Origin: Prunella strophiata
Taxonomy: Eukaryota; Chordata; Aves; Passeriformes; Prunellidae
Assembly: GCA_036583965.1 (NCBI GenBank)
Contig: JAZBQD010000017.1
Location: 27,004,385-27,068,384, forward strand
Direction: 5' to 3'
Length of the DNA: 64,000 nt
Shown: positions 24,001-39,000 of the stretch, in pieces
Layout: each line of letters begins with the position of its first letter
How positions within the stretch are numbered: position 1 is the first letter of the stretch
Made by a program: the position numbers and the translations under genes
Notes under the pieces: generated by a model
Told to the model about the DNA's origin: nothing
Database searches by the model: none
The model's input: only the letters and a program-made list of their open reading frames with translations

Positions 24001-27000
24001 CCAGAAAAGGGAAATCCAAGAAGGTGTGTTCCCTGATAGACAATGTTGGTACACTGGTAACAACAAATGAGGAAAAGGCTGACGAAGTCAAGCTTCTTCA
24101 GAAGAACTTCTTTTGCTGCCATCTTCAATGGTAACTGCTCTTCCCACATCTCTTGAGTGGACAAACAGGAGGATGGGGACTGTGGGAGCAAAGTCTCTCC
24201 CACACTAAGTAAAAATCAGGCTCATGGCCATCTGAAGAACTTAAAAGTCTATGGGAGTCAATGAGATGCATCCTAGAGTCCTGAGGCAACCAGCTGATGT
24301 AGTTGCCAAACCACTCTCCATGACATTTGAAAAGTTGTGGCTGCCTGGTGAACTCCCAGGTGACTGGAAAACATTGTACTCATCTTTAAAAAGGGTAGAA
24401 AGGAGGAGCCCTGGAACAGCTGACCTGTGAGTGTCACCTCTGTGCCTGGGAAGATCATGGAACAGATCCTGCTGGAAGCTGCACCAAGGCACATGGAGGA
24501 CAGGGAGGTGATTTGGGACAGCCAGCACGGCTTTACCAAGGGCAAGTCCTGCCTGACCAACCTGCAGACCTTCTGTGATGGAGTGACTCCACATGTGGAC
24601 AAGGGAAGGGCAGATGTAATTTATCAGGACTTTGACATGGTTCCCCACAACATCCTTCCCTCTAAAATGGAGAGAGATGGATTTGATGGGGGAACTTTAC
24701 ATGGATAAGAAATCGGTGGCATCCAGAGATAGTGGCCAACAGCTCAGAGTTCCAATGGACATCAGTAACCAGTGGGATCTCTCAGGGTCTGTATTGGGAC
24801 CACTGTTATTTCATAGATGAAGTGCACCTCATCAACTTTGCAGATGACACCAGGCTGAATGCTGTGGTTGACCTTCCTGAAAGACAGGATGCCAACCAGA
24901 AGCACCTGTACAAGCTCGAGAAGTGGGCCCATGGAAATGTCATGAGGATCAACAAGGCCAAGTTCAAGGTGCTGCAGCTGGGTCAGGAAAAACCCCCGTA
25001 CCAGCAGAGTCTGGGCATGAACAGAGGGAGAGCAGCCCTGTGAGAAAGCCTTGGGGGTGCTGCTGGGTGAGAGGCTGGACATGACCCAGCCATGGGCACT
25101 CCCAGCCCAGAGAGCCAAACGTGTCCTGGGCTGCATCCAAAGCAGCGTGGGCAGCAGGGAGGGAGGGGATTCTGCCCCTCTGCTCTGAGAGGGGAGAGCC
25201 CACCTGGAACCCTGCACCCAGCTCTGGGGTGCCAGCACAGGAAGGACATGGAACTGCTGGAGTGAGTCCAGAGGAGGGACACCAAGATGATCAGAAGGAT
25301 GAAGCATCTCTTTTATGAAGGAAAGGCCAAGAGAATTGGGTTTGTTCAGCCTGGAGCAGAGCAGGCTCTAAGGTGATCTAATTGCAGCTTTCCAGTATCT
25401 GAAGGGAGCCTTCAAGAAAGAGGGACTTATTACAAGAGCATGCAGTGGTAGAACAAGGATCAATGGCCTTAAACTGAGAGACAGTAGAGGTTTAGATAAG
25501 AAATAGGGAAGAAATTCTTTACTGTGAGAATGGTGAGGCACTGGAACAGATTGCACAGAGAAGCTGAGGATGCCCCATCCCTGGGACTATTCAAGGCCAG
25601 ACTGGATGGAGCTCTGAGCAAGCTGGTCTAGTGGAAGGTGTCCCTGCTCATGGTAAGGGCTTAAAACTAGGTGATCATTGAGGTCCCTTCCAACCCAGGC
25701 CATTCTATGATTTCACAGTTTATTTAAGGGAAACACATTGAAAGATAATATGCCTGCTAATTTTATCATTACATGGTAATGAACAACTTTGTTTTTAAAA
25801 ACAATGTGGCACAGATTTTTTCAAATTGTATCTACTGCAGCAAGATAGGGTCTTATCTAAATACAGAGTTCTGATATCTCAGGGCTTCAAAAAATAATGC
25901 ACCTGGTGCAAATTTTCTCCTGCACTTGGTGCAAGAACTCAAATGAATCCAGCTGGTTAGCACAACAGGAAGGCTGGAGCCAGTGTTTTGAAGTTGGGTC
26001 TCCCTATACTCATGATCAAAATTAGGCTACTCTCAAGACTAGAAAGCTTCAGCACAGAAATGGATCTACTAACTAGGAACATGGCATGCCTCACTGCATC
26101 AAAAGCAACACAACACCACCACCACCCACAAAATACACCTAAGAACCAGCTCAGACTAAGTCTTAAACAAGACTACAAGGCATATAGGAGGAAAGACAGG
26201 ATCTGATGGATTATAGTAAATTCAAACACGAAACACTGCTTTAGTATCATATAGTTGTTTCTGTGCAAAGACATCCATAAATTACCAGCTCAAAACTTTA
26301 AATATCTGTAAAAGAAGCATGTGTAACTTGGGCTAAATGTGTTAACTCACCTACAGCATAGGAAATGAAGTCCACAACCACCAGACAGGTATGGCTCTGA
26401 ATCAGTGTAAAAAATGAAAACTTACCAGAGCAAATGAGAATTTCATTTTATTCTCTCTATAGGAACTTGCCTTTTTCCCATCTATAGAGGTTTTCTGAAC
26501 TCAAAACACTGAAGGACCAAGATAAAGCATGCAAGACTTGGACTCATTCCATGGTAAGGGAACACTCTTCATGCTGGGGAAATCAAAACTTGATGGCATA
26601 CTTCCTCTAAAAGGAATGGTCATGCAGCAGAGCAACAGCCTGCAGAACTACTCACTGTTGCATACAAATGTTTCTTCCTGGCACAATACTCATTTAAAGT
26701 ACTAAGTAATAAAGAGCTGCAGCAAGAAACAAGGACAGAAATTAAAACACTGGTATATTTAGAGATGTCAGAGAAGCTCTTTGCCTCACAGTAAGATCAA
26801 TGACTGCATCTAAGTCTTCCATAATCACAGGCATTTATTAACTGCTCATCAATGTAGACTGAGGAGGCAACCAGGATGGCTGCTGCTGTGAGTGAAGGAA
26901 ACAAGATGAAGGGGCTGGGATGAACCAACACTGGCAAGCTAAGAGTTATCAGTGATGTCTCAACAGAAGCTTCTGGACAAATTACTGACTCGAGGAGCTG

Positions 27001-30000
27001 TCTTCAAAAAACATCAGCAAGCTCTGTGTCACATTTTGACACTAACCTCATTCAAAATTTTGGAGCTGGCTAAGGGTTTTATGCAGGTAAACACACTTAC
27101 AGACCTCAAAGAAACACAGAAATTCTCTCTTGCTTTCTGCAATTCAGCGTATTTATAAACTGACTTAATTCTGTCATAACTCAGTACTGCATTCAGCCAA
27201 GCTTCCTCGGGCCTTATCTTTTCCAGCTGCCACACATGAAGACACTCACTCCATTTTACTGGCCCACTTGAGACAACAGAACACAACACCAGCTGCTTCC
27301 TCATCAGTTTGCTGTATTTAATAATGCAAGATCATGCAACCATATTCAGGAAAATAAGCTGGAAGAAGGAAGTGCCATGCCAGTGTCAGAATCCAGCAGC
27401 ATCCATCAGAAGAACAGTAACAGCCAACTTCTCAATTGCAAATAGCTGTTTCTGTGCACTTCTGCATGGAAGCCACAAGAGCACTCTTTACAGAACTTAC
27501 TATGAATAATTTGTAACTGTTCTTACTGTTCTCTAATAAGGTAATTGGAATCCAGATTAGAAGGCAAGTGGAAGACATGCTCATATTGGAAGAGAAACTT
27601 GTGAGAGAGAACTTGAACAGACCAAGTAAGTATGCATTCCTTTAAAAGATTTTACTAAATTCTTAAATTACACCTAAGACCAAGAACATGCATCTGATTT
27701 TTGATGTCTCAGTGCTAGAGCTGATCACATCTCTGCAGACATGCTTCCTGAACAATCGTATGTATTCAGTCCTTCCCAAAACCAACTGTGTGTCTGTACA
27801 TCAGCACACAGGCTTATATAACTTGGTTTAAAATTCACAAACAAATTACTCACTCTTTTGTGCTGCCTGGCCAATCTTGCTTTGGTCTCCTCCAGCTCTT
27901 TGTGAATCTTCAGGACATGCTTATTCATCTTACGAATTGTGGAATGTAAGATCTCCCAGATATAAAACCTAGGAAAGACACACAGCTCAGAACACCACAT
28001 TACACACTACTTGAAAATAGGAAACAAAATGTAGTCTACTGAGTTTTCAAAGATTGAACTATGTACTGGCAAGTTAAAATAGCAAACCAAAGACAAACAA
28101 CAACCCAAACCAAGTTCTTGTTACCTGGTAAAATCATGTGCCAGCTCTGAAGAAAAGATCCAGTTTGCTACTGCAGCACAGTCAACAATTTGCGTCCGAA
28201 TCATCTTGTCCACGAGCACAGCAATCATCTGTATTTTGTGAAAGACAATGCAGACAAAATCTGTGTAAAATATTTCATCCTCAGATTAAACCAGAGATGA
28301 TTCTACATCAGTAGTATTACTGAGTAATTTCGAATACTTTAACAAACTGGGTAGTCAAGCTTAAAACATTTCAAATGAGGGGATCTGTATCAATTACATA
28401 AAGCATTCTAACTTTGTTAACAACCATACCTACTTCTGAAAGTATCACTCCTTGCTAGCATACATGCTCCCATACAAAAGCAAAAAATACAAAAATCAGA
28501 GCTGGAGCTGAGGCCTTGAGAGACGTAAGTGCTGGTATTTGGCATCAAAGTACTCCAACCAGAGCACATACACCTGTCAGATCACCATAATGAAGGAGCG
28601 GCTGTTAGCCTACTCTCCTCGAACTGCAACAGCCCTCAAACATGAGAGTAAGCTTTTCTCTACAGGGCCCATTAACTTCAGGACAGAACCAATGAGCATT
28701 GTGGAGTCAGTGGCTTCTTTGCTACAGGCACTGCCATGATTCTGAGGGAGTTGCAAGCCATCTAGCAGGCAACTGCAGAGAAGAGTTACTGACTAAAGAA
28801 GATGCAAGCTGTTCAGAAAAAAGGGCTTATCTTAGTTACTCATGTGATTGAATGCCACAGTATTTAAGAACCACAGCCTGCACTGTATTTATCCTTACAA
28901 CCACCCGTTGTCAAATGAGGAAGTGTAACAAAGCTCCTTTTAAGGAAGGAAAATTAAAATAACTGAATGAATCATACAGAGGACTCAGCACTCAACTTTC
29001 AAGTCCCAGGATAGTATCCTATGCTTTATTTGTCTTTCTGCATTGCCAGGAAGGATTTCTGATTACTTACTTAGCCTGGTCGTCCAAAAAACACACATCT
29101 AGGATTTTGAGAAAATATCTCATCTCAATGGTAAAGTTTCTCTTTATGAAGTCACCACAACCAGCTCACTTTAAAGTCCAGGGACTATTGACTCCTGCTA
29201 TTAAATCACTACCTGCAGCACAGACCACTCATTAGTGCTTTAAGCCATATAAGCATTGTTGGTCTGAACCAAATCAAAGGATGCTCCCATTGACATGGGA
29301 GTAGGGTAAACAGACTCTGGACAAGTGCCCTGCTGTGAAGGCACCGTTCCTTCTGTGTGACAAGGAGGCTGAGGAGTTGGGAATAAGAAAAAAGTGCTTG
29401 ATTAGAAGCAAAAAACACTGAACTGCAGTAAAAGCAAGAGAAGAAAACTTCCATGACTAAGTAGAACAGCAAACAGCAGACTTTCCTAAGTTTTGCACTT
29501 GAGATTTTTTAAAGGGATCTTGATTTATTAATAAAAATTCAACATGACTATATAGTCTGGTTTTGAAACCTCCATCTCAGTTTGGTAATGCTGTGATGCA
29601 AAGGAATGAAGAGAAAGCTGATACAAATATTACATTGCAGTAATGAAATTTCTTTTGATCCAGTTAAAAGGCAGCAAAAAGTAGGTCAGACTGTAAATAT
29701 CACATTTTCAAGGTCAGTAAACTGGGTAATAAGTTAAAATATATTTTTTAAAAAATCCTCTTTTTATGATGTTTTTAAGAGAGGTAACAGCTTGCACAGG
29801 TATCTTTTAGGTGCTAATTTTTTCCACTAGAGAAGGGACCACATGTCTAGCAACAGATGCAAGGATTAGTCCTGGTTCTCAGTGGCATCACTTATAGTCT
29901 GGCCTGTGTAACTGAGAGGTACAGTCCACTTTCCAGCACAGAAGTTCACTTTCCAGCAACACAAACAAACCAGTAGGGAATATGTGAGGTGACTAACACA

Positions 30001-33000
30001 GGTAAAGTCAGCCCGAGCTCTTCATTGATTTCTAGTCATAGAAAAACGACAGCTGAGGTAAAACTTCACAATTGCTGTGAAGAAACTGAACAGCTTAAAC
30101 AACCAAGACATCTTTTAGGGTGTTATCTCCTCTGGCTCAAGACTGAACATTATCACAGCACTGTCAGACTGATCTGTTCTGAACAGCCACTACTGCAGCT
30201 CTCCTCACCCTGCCCACACACAACAGTGACTCCAGCATGAGCTCTGTGTAATAACTGGACAGCTTCCACTAGCAATTGTTGGGGGGAAAAAAAGCCCTAA
30301 AATCCCTAGGCTTCCACATTTCTAGGATTGTGGCCTGTTTTAGATATGAGATCTACATCTTATTTAAATTTACTTATTTATGTTGCTTTCCAACTTTGAA
30401 CAAAACTATGGTTTCAGCAAAAGCTATTCTTTTGTTTAACAACCAGCATAGTATAAATTTGAGTCTTAAAGACAGTCCTTGCTCTTTCACAGTGAACTCT
30501 TGAGAAAGAAGCAGTGCCACTGATGGCATATATTTTATGTCCAGCCTTCATTTTAGTAGTAGCAACACTAAAAACAATCTAAACTTTCCTTAGAATGACA
30601 ATAGACAAGTTTTTTAAAGGATATAAAATAAACTGTACTTTTTTTTATTCACATATGACCTCTGTGAGCTGAAATTCACAAAGATCCTTGACATTTCAGC
30701 CTCTTCTTACCTGTGGATGATTCTTCCAAACCTCATACACAACTCTCAGAACATGAAGCTTCCCCTCGTCACTTTCAGCAAGTGTTTTGAAGACTTCATG
30801 AAACCTTTCAATAGAAGTAAATAGTCAATGGATAGGCTGGGACCAGGTCAAAAGAGCAGCAGATATAAGGCAAATGGTTTAGATTCGCCAAAAGAAAATA
30901 ATGTGACTATCTACAGCATTTCTTAGACAACTGTTCCCTGGAAAATATTACTATCCTGAGCTAAAATAGTCTACAAAGAAATGTCATCTCCTAACAGCAA
31001 CTTACATGCTAGTGGTGAACCTACTTCCTGAAGCTAGCCTACATTTCTCAGGCTCTCAAAAGCAGGAGGCACTTTTCTGCTTCATGTGCTTATCTATACA
31101 CAGCTGAACCAAAATGTGCTGCCTTTTTAGCCTTAGACCTTCCTCTTAACGTGTTTCTGCAACTTCAGACACTTATCCTAAGTGCCTCTTTTCCAAGGAG
31201 AGGCTGCTAAAAGCATCTATTTTAGCAGTTACTCTGACTGCTACACTGCATCCATAGCCCAGCTTATTGTAATATAACTATAAAGCACAAGAGGCTCTTC
31301 TTGATCTCTTGGCTGCCACTGCTGTTGTGCAGTGGAGAAAATACCATGGTCTAAGCATTTGAATCACCCTGCCTCTTTTACTCCTCACTGCAGGTTACTA
31401 CCTGCAGCTTCTTATCAACATTGCCTCTGTAGAGCTTCTAGGTGCATGTTTTTGTAGTAGTTTTATCCATCTTTAGAGACAGATAGAAAAATAACTCATT
31501 AAGATGCATGTGACCACCTTTCATGTAACAAAAACCACTTAAAATCAACTCCAAAACACAAAGGATTAAAGATATTATTCTTATTTTGCTAAAAATGGTG
31601 CAGTAAATTCTTTGCAGTTCCAGCATATCTCCAAGGGATGAACCCCAAAGTCTTTTAGGATGGATTTTACTCTCCTTTGGTAGACATAAGAAATAAACAG
31701 CAGACTGTTTTGAAGTCTCATGTTTTCTTTTTCTTTCCTTTTTGTTAATACAAATATAATTGTCCTAGATTCATATTCATAGTATAAGACATTGAGACAG
31801 GCTTGGAAATGCCATTGTGATGGCAGCTACCCAGTCACTGACATGTAGGGAGAATCCCTTTTTCTTTGCCATAATCAGCAAATAAGCAATACAAAAATGA
31901 AGTAATTTTCCAAGCCCGTCTCATTTACATCACATGACTGCAATGTATACATTTCTGTTAATTCCATTCATAATGTATAATACATCTATATGTATAATCT
32001 AGGATTTAGACTACCATTCCTTCACGTAGCAATGTCATTAGCTCTCCTAGTCATACTGCTTTGTGGAGTACCAACACTGCTGAAGCTTGCATTCCACTTC
32101 TTTTATCATGCATTTCACTGTCAGAATTAAACTGTTCTGTGAGCCCCAAAAGAATGCACATATTATACTTACTTTGCCAGGGCGCTGAAGGAGTGGCTAA
32201 AAGACTTTGCAGCTAGATGGAGCAGAGTCTGAACAAAAACTTCTATTTTCAGAGGGTTGAAAGTAAATCCTTCACCTGCAAGTTATTTGAAGTTAAAAGT
32301 CATAAATACTTCAAGTAAAGCATGTAAGCTGCACATACAGCTGTAGAGATAACTTATGGTTTTAACTCATTTCACAAGAGTTCCATCAACAGAGTTCTGC
32401 AGGGCTAAGCAAGGAGCTAGTAAAGACTCCCACTCATACAAAAAATGAGCAGCCTCCAATTTTGCCATCGAGAAGATGTGCAGAAAGCTTCTTCACCAAT
32501 ATGGAATTCTATCAGAGACATAGCCACCCCACCAACATGTGACAGAACTGATGGCAGCGCAGAAAGTCAGCAAAGGAAACTGCAGATGTGCACCAACAAG
32601 ATGGCCTGGGAAGGCCATAAAGATGGGGGCATGGGTGAGGAGGGGGGAAGGTAAGGATTATTAACATACAGAGGCCATTTAGAATATAGGAGAACCACCA
32701 GGCATGTACACCAAATATGACCACTATGGTGAATGGTGTCAGGTGCCCTGCTGCAGCTGAAGACAGGCAGAAGGAGAGCATTAATTAGTGGGTAATGCCC
32801 AAAGCAAATGAGGAAACATGACAGTGGATTCCAGGGAGAAAAAATTCCACCAGATATTGGTTGCTCTCTGCCTGTGTAATAATGAAGCAAGGAATGAGTG
32901 CTGCCTGTGGCTGCAAAGCTAGGGGAATGTGAGTAGTCCCACAGTGAGTTTTCATCTGTGGAACATGCCAGCCAGTAAGCTGGCTGTCCAATGTGTTGTG

Positions 33001-36000
33001 GGACTGCCCTGAGGGGAGAGAAGCTCTTAGGGCAGAAGCACTGAATTTCAGAACTGCCCTCTACCGCTGAAAGCAAAGGGGATGTTAAATTCTTTTATTC
33101 CGTCAATAATTGCAAGAAAACACACAAGGTTACCTCCATTAGGAAAACCAGGCAGGCCTCTGCATGTAAAATGTTTACAAAAAAACTAGCAGTGGTGTAT
33201 TTACTGCTAAATTGAAACTAAATACTAGAAGGAAAAGCATACAGGTCTGTGAACCAACACATTCAGCTCTAAAGCATGGTAAATCACTGTACACACAGAA
33301 TAAATGACAGTGCTTATCTTACCATCATCATCATCCTGGTTTGGATTAGGTACATCTTTTAAAATGCTGAAGATTTCATCATTGCTGGCCTTATTTTTAA
33401 TTGCAATTGTTAAACACAGTGCCACAGTATATCCAGGAAGAGACCCTGAACAAAAACGAAAAAAAGGTCAAAAATATGGAAAGGCAAGTGAGCACTTTTA
33501 ACACCAATCTGCCTTGCAGAGAAATACGTACCCTTTCCAGCTACACCTAAAACTTGGTGTTTTTCCAATATCATTGTCAACCTCAATATGCCATAAAATT
33601 GATCAACACATTTTCTAGTCTTCATGTAAATTCAAATTTGGAGTAGAACCTTTAGACCTGAGCTCAGGCAATCACGTTCCTCACTAAAGCTCTACTTCAG
33701 TTTCCACCAGGTTTCTAAAAATACAATACTTCCTTGTTTTTCATCACTGTATCTTTGATGATGACACTTTTATGCCTAGGACTATTTACACTGAGCAACA
33801 AAAGGAATAATAAGGTCCCTCTCTACCTCAGTCTTTATGGTACCTGTTCCTTCTGCATGCTCATTAAATCAAGTTTACTGGTAAAATATTCTAGTGCTTC
33901 ATGAAATTCAAAAAATAATTTCTCATTATCACTTCAGATGCTGATTTCCATAGTATTGTGCTCAAACAGTTGAAACAGATGAATTTTCCAATTTTAGACT
34001 TCTGGCAAATAATACTGCACAACACCACAGCCACATCAGCAATAGTAGCTTGATGTATCTGGATTTTCTTTGCTTCCTAAGAAGCAGACAGGATTTTACT
34101 AGAGAGAACCAGGTGTAATACATATTAATTGCTCATGTGAAGCATATTTACCTATATAAAAATAATGTATATTTATTTGATCTATATTCTTTTTTGGGAA
34201 GACAACTCATATTACATCCAATCTAGAGTGCTCCCTTGCCCTGAAATACTTTTTAAATTTGACCACTAGTAATTTTAATACTTACTATTGCTCTCATCTC
34301 CGTATTTGTAAATGCACACTGGATTAGCAGGACTGAGGACAGAAAAACTTGCAGGAACAATGTCTATTATTCGCTGATGGTAGGAGAGTCTGAAAATAAC
34401 AAGTTTCACAGAAGTAGCATTAAAAAGGGAATAACACCACAGCTAATGAGTCCTTTATAATGTTTTTTTCTGTATTTAATGTCCATAGAACAAGATTCAG
34501 GATGCCTGTACAACAGAATGGTAGTTTCTGCTGGCCACTAAGAGCTAATAAACTAAACTTAGTAGTTGCCTTCTATTTTAACTCTGTGATGTTAGAGTTT
34601 CATCTTCATACAAATAATTTGCCTTGTGAAAAGGCTGCCTGGTAAGAAATTTTATGCAAAAACCTGCGATGTGCTGCCAAAAACTAGTAAGATGTCAGTA
34701 TTCAAAGCAGGAAAAATATTAAACCAGACATCTTAATTTTACTTTCCAGGTACATTTCACTCCCACAAAGACTTAATTTGCTATTAGAATTTTCAGTGAA
34801 ACCAAAGAGTGCCACAGAAAAAAAATGCATTTTTTGTGCAGCACAACACTTTCACACTTCAGATAAGGAATTCACCCAAACTGTGATTGTTTTCATGTAA
34901 GATGCTGAATAACATAGGCCTTTTCAACATTTTGCTCTTTCTCTCTCCTATACCATCCTAATCTCAACAATTTTAAGCCCAGACTACTTATCAGAACTAC
35001 TGATTATGTAGTCTTGTTGGGTTTAGAGATTTTGTTTGTTTGGACAGTTGTTCGTTAGTTCAAAATAAATGAACATTTAAAAAAAGAGGCACATAGAAAA
35101 ATCAAGACTAGATTCTCAAGTTTTAGTACAATTAATGGTCAGTTCCCTCTATTTCTCTGAATGCTGAATAGTTTCTAAGAATATAACTTAAATTCTCTTT
35201 CTTCCCATGCCTATGGTGAAGCAAGTCTTCATGTAACTATGGTGTGAAGGGATAGCTCACTACTGTCTGCATCACCTGCTTCTCCCTCTCTTTTAAACAG
35301 TCCTACAGCAGGTAAACCAGATTAAAAATCATACAAACAATAGACTCATCTTTTCACTGAAAATTAATTGTAAGAACAGATGTGCCCAAGACAAGAATCA
35401 AGTTAAAAGGACTCTGACAGTATTCAGATGAAATTTTGCCTTGAATGCAAATATGGAAAGATCTTACTTACCGCATGCACTTTTCCAAAACCTCTCTCAC
35501 AAATTTGGGTTTGGGTTTTTCAAGGTCCTGGGTAAGACAATCTGACCTATGAAAGGAAAGAATACAACGGCTTTTAGCAAAAGCATTTGGTCTCTTTAGT
35601 CTCTTTTTGGCTTGGTTTGATAGTACAAAACAATCACAGTCTGAAGACAATGGAGATGCTGGACCCTTGGAGTACAGGCACTTTAAAGCCATTTAAAGTA
35701 AGTAAGGTAAGTTAATCACTGCTTTCATGGCAAATAGCATTGCTGGAATCTCATCTCTGTGTGATAAATTTTCAAGTAACCTCCCTTCCCCCACCATATT
35801 AAAAATAATTTGTGGCTATGGTTAGAGCTGGCTTTCCCTTTCCTTAGGAAAGGAACCTTGAGTAATTTCATAGTTTGTTTCCCTTTCAGCTTTTCTGGCT
35901 GATTTCAAATGCACTGTAGGTAAAGAAAAGCCTGAAATACAGTTACTTGCAAGATTTGTGAAAAAATCACTTGTGAGAGATCCACAGAAGCACTGCCATC

Positions 36001-39000
36001 AAGGAACATCCAGGCAAACTAAAATTACCTCTCTGAAGACTGCTGCCTGGTCAACATGGATGCATGCCAGGATAGCCCACCAAGCACTCAACTCCACAAG
36101 AGGACAGTGCAAGAAACTTAAGCAAAGCCACAGAACCCTATCAGAAGGCTGAGCCCCTCTGCACAAGGACTCTCAGGCAGATCACCTACAGAAAGCAGGT
36201 ACAGTGACAGGCTGTGGACACTACTCCATGGAGGACTTGGCTTCAAGGGAATCTCCCTTGCTACACGGGTGCCTGAAATGGAAATCTCAGGGAACCTGTG
36301 CTCAGACATTAATGGGCTCCAGGAAGCTCCTGCTAGAGATGCAGGTTCAAAATGTGGCACAGTAAGAACAGATGGCAGGGCAAGCTCTGATGGAACTTCA
36401 GGCACTAGATTTGGCAGGTGGGAAAGAGACCACAAAGTCTCAAGGATAAAAGTTATAATGAAAGGTTTAGGGTAGGGCAGAGAACAAAAGAACAGAATTA
36501 ATTCAGGATACCAGGAGGCAGCACAAACCATTGAAGTAAAGAAAAGGTATGTGGAGGCATTTTGGAAAGCTTGCTAGCAACTGACAGAAAGTGCAGGACA
36601 AATTAAAGGGATCACATTTCTGCTTCCCCTCTTGGGGGATGCATACACTGGCTTCAGATTTACCACAAAGTTCACTGGGGACAATACAGTGATTAAAGAG
36701 ATTACCAAAATAATCTACCACTGAGTGCTGGTGAACAGATAACAAAGGGTCTCTGATAAGATAGAGGAAAGCCATTAACAGGGCCATCATACTGTGACAC
36801 TTTCTGGATGTGTTTGAAATGTTAAGGTTTTAGCAATATCAGGATTGAATCCAAAGGATAGAAACTTACCAGTCTTCCCAGCTCCAACGGAACTGAAAGT
36901 TGCTCAAGTGGTGTGAAAACCAGTTAATAAATCTTAATTAAAAGAAAAAAAGAACAAACAAAAAAACCTCTGTTAAATGTCAGAAGTGCAGGAAAACTTT
37001 CAGTTAAGCTTTTCTTATAAATGCATTGTACTTTTCCAAGATGAGCCTAAACTCTTTAAGCTATTACAGCATTAAACAGGCTGTAATAGCTGAGATACAA
37101 AAGACTCAGTTTGGAGAGTCATAAAAGTTTTATGGACAAATAGCTTGCCATGCATTTCACAGGAAGAGATGAAGTATTTAACTTCCAATTAAAATGTAAA
37201 CTTACTGTGAATACACAACTTTCACATTTTTAATGAGTCATTAACCACCCTCCTACTCAATGCAGACTTCACTGAAAAGCTAAAATCACCACCATTCTCC
37301 TCCTCTGGGTGGCACATATGCCACCAATTTCTTTTTTAAGGTGCCCCCGACCACTAGGGAGCAGGCACAGTGTGTAGCAGAGTGCTACACAACCATGAAC
37401 AATTCTGAACATGGAAAAGTTGTCACCGATCTTAACAGTCCTGCACAGACAGCTGGACTTGTGACCTGCAGGGGGGCATTCCTGGGAGGAGAGGCAAGCA
37501 GTAAATCCTCCACCCTCTCTGGAGATCACTCAAAACCAGAGCTCACAAAACATTTTGAATAACTTCAGGTAGCTCTAACAAGGCTTCCTGACATACAGCC
37601 TCTTTGTTTTATTCTACACATATCAAGGAATGTTTTCCATCTCCAAAACACACTTACCTGTCCACACATGTTGTGTTCATTGTGTCCAAACGCATGTAGA
37701 GCATTTCTGTGGCTTGTGCAAGCTTAAAGTTTCTTATTAAGGTTTACAAAAAAGAAGTAGGTAAGATGCTTTTTCTTTCAGGTTTTTCAGTGAATGTCAT
37801 CAACTTTTTGCACTGAAAGCTCCCTGAGCCTACCCCAAAATCAGGTAAAGCAAGTTAAATGCACAGTGGAAAAAGCCAAGAATATTGTGAGTTCCACCCA
37901 GTAATCCCAACCTGTTCTTCCATTATTGCAACAAGACTGCTGGCTTCTTCCACAGAAGGGCAGACTTCACATAATGCAATAAGCAATTGCAAGTGTTACA
38001 GGAAAAATTTCCTGCAGATACTGTAAAATATTAACAATATTTATTACTGTCCAGTCAGCTACAGATCAAACAAAATAAAGACTGCATTTCATAAATGCTC
38101 CTCAGGAGCACAGAAAGGATACAACTTGTGGTAAGGAGCCAGGCTGAAGTTTGCACAGCTCAATCAGCAGCGTTGTGTACATGACTTCAATATGTGGTGG
38201 AGACGGCAGCTGAAACAGCTCTGCAAATATTACCTATGGGAGAGGAAAACACAGAGTAAGAGCACAGTCCAATGTGTCCTGCACAACTCTCAACTTCTCA
38301 ATAGTGGCCATCAATCTTAAGTAATTACCTATCCCAAAAGACCTGTATTTTGCAATCAAATGCATATTCCAGGAAAAAGAGAAAGAACCAATAAGAGGCA
38401 GTTGTAACACAACACTGTACTAATACAGTCCACTCTAACTGCTCTTATCATTTCATAGTAACACAACACCAGCATTACACATATATTATGTCTATTGATC
38501 TTGTTGAGTAGTAAATAATGAAGCCTAAGCATTTAGTAAGAAAAGAATATATGCATTAAAACTACATTTTTATCTTTTCCATTGTGTCCTCTTTTCTCCT
38601 ATACAAAATAGTATATAAATAAAGTCACAACTTCAAACTGAGAATTGCAACCAGCATTTCATACATATACTCCCTATCCCTTGGAAAGCCCTTCTAAGAA
38701 ACATCAAAATAATCCTGCAGTCAGCACTTGTGTTTTTATTTTAAAGTTTGCCTATAACAACAGCATGTCAACCTCCAAGTGCTAGAAAAAAAAAATCATC
38801 ACTATACAACATCCACCTTTGAGTTTGTTTGTTTTGTATTCCACTCCCAACTACATTTAAATTACATCAAAGGAGTCCAGAAACTTCAATTCATTATGGT
38901 TGATCAGTATCCTGTTTAAATTTCTGAATAAAGCTTAAAGAAGCCTTTTTTTTTTTTTTTAGAAAAGTCTTACTTGTATAAGAAACCAACATCCATTTAT

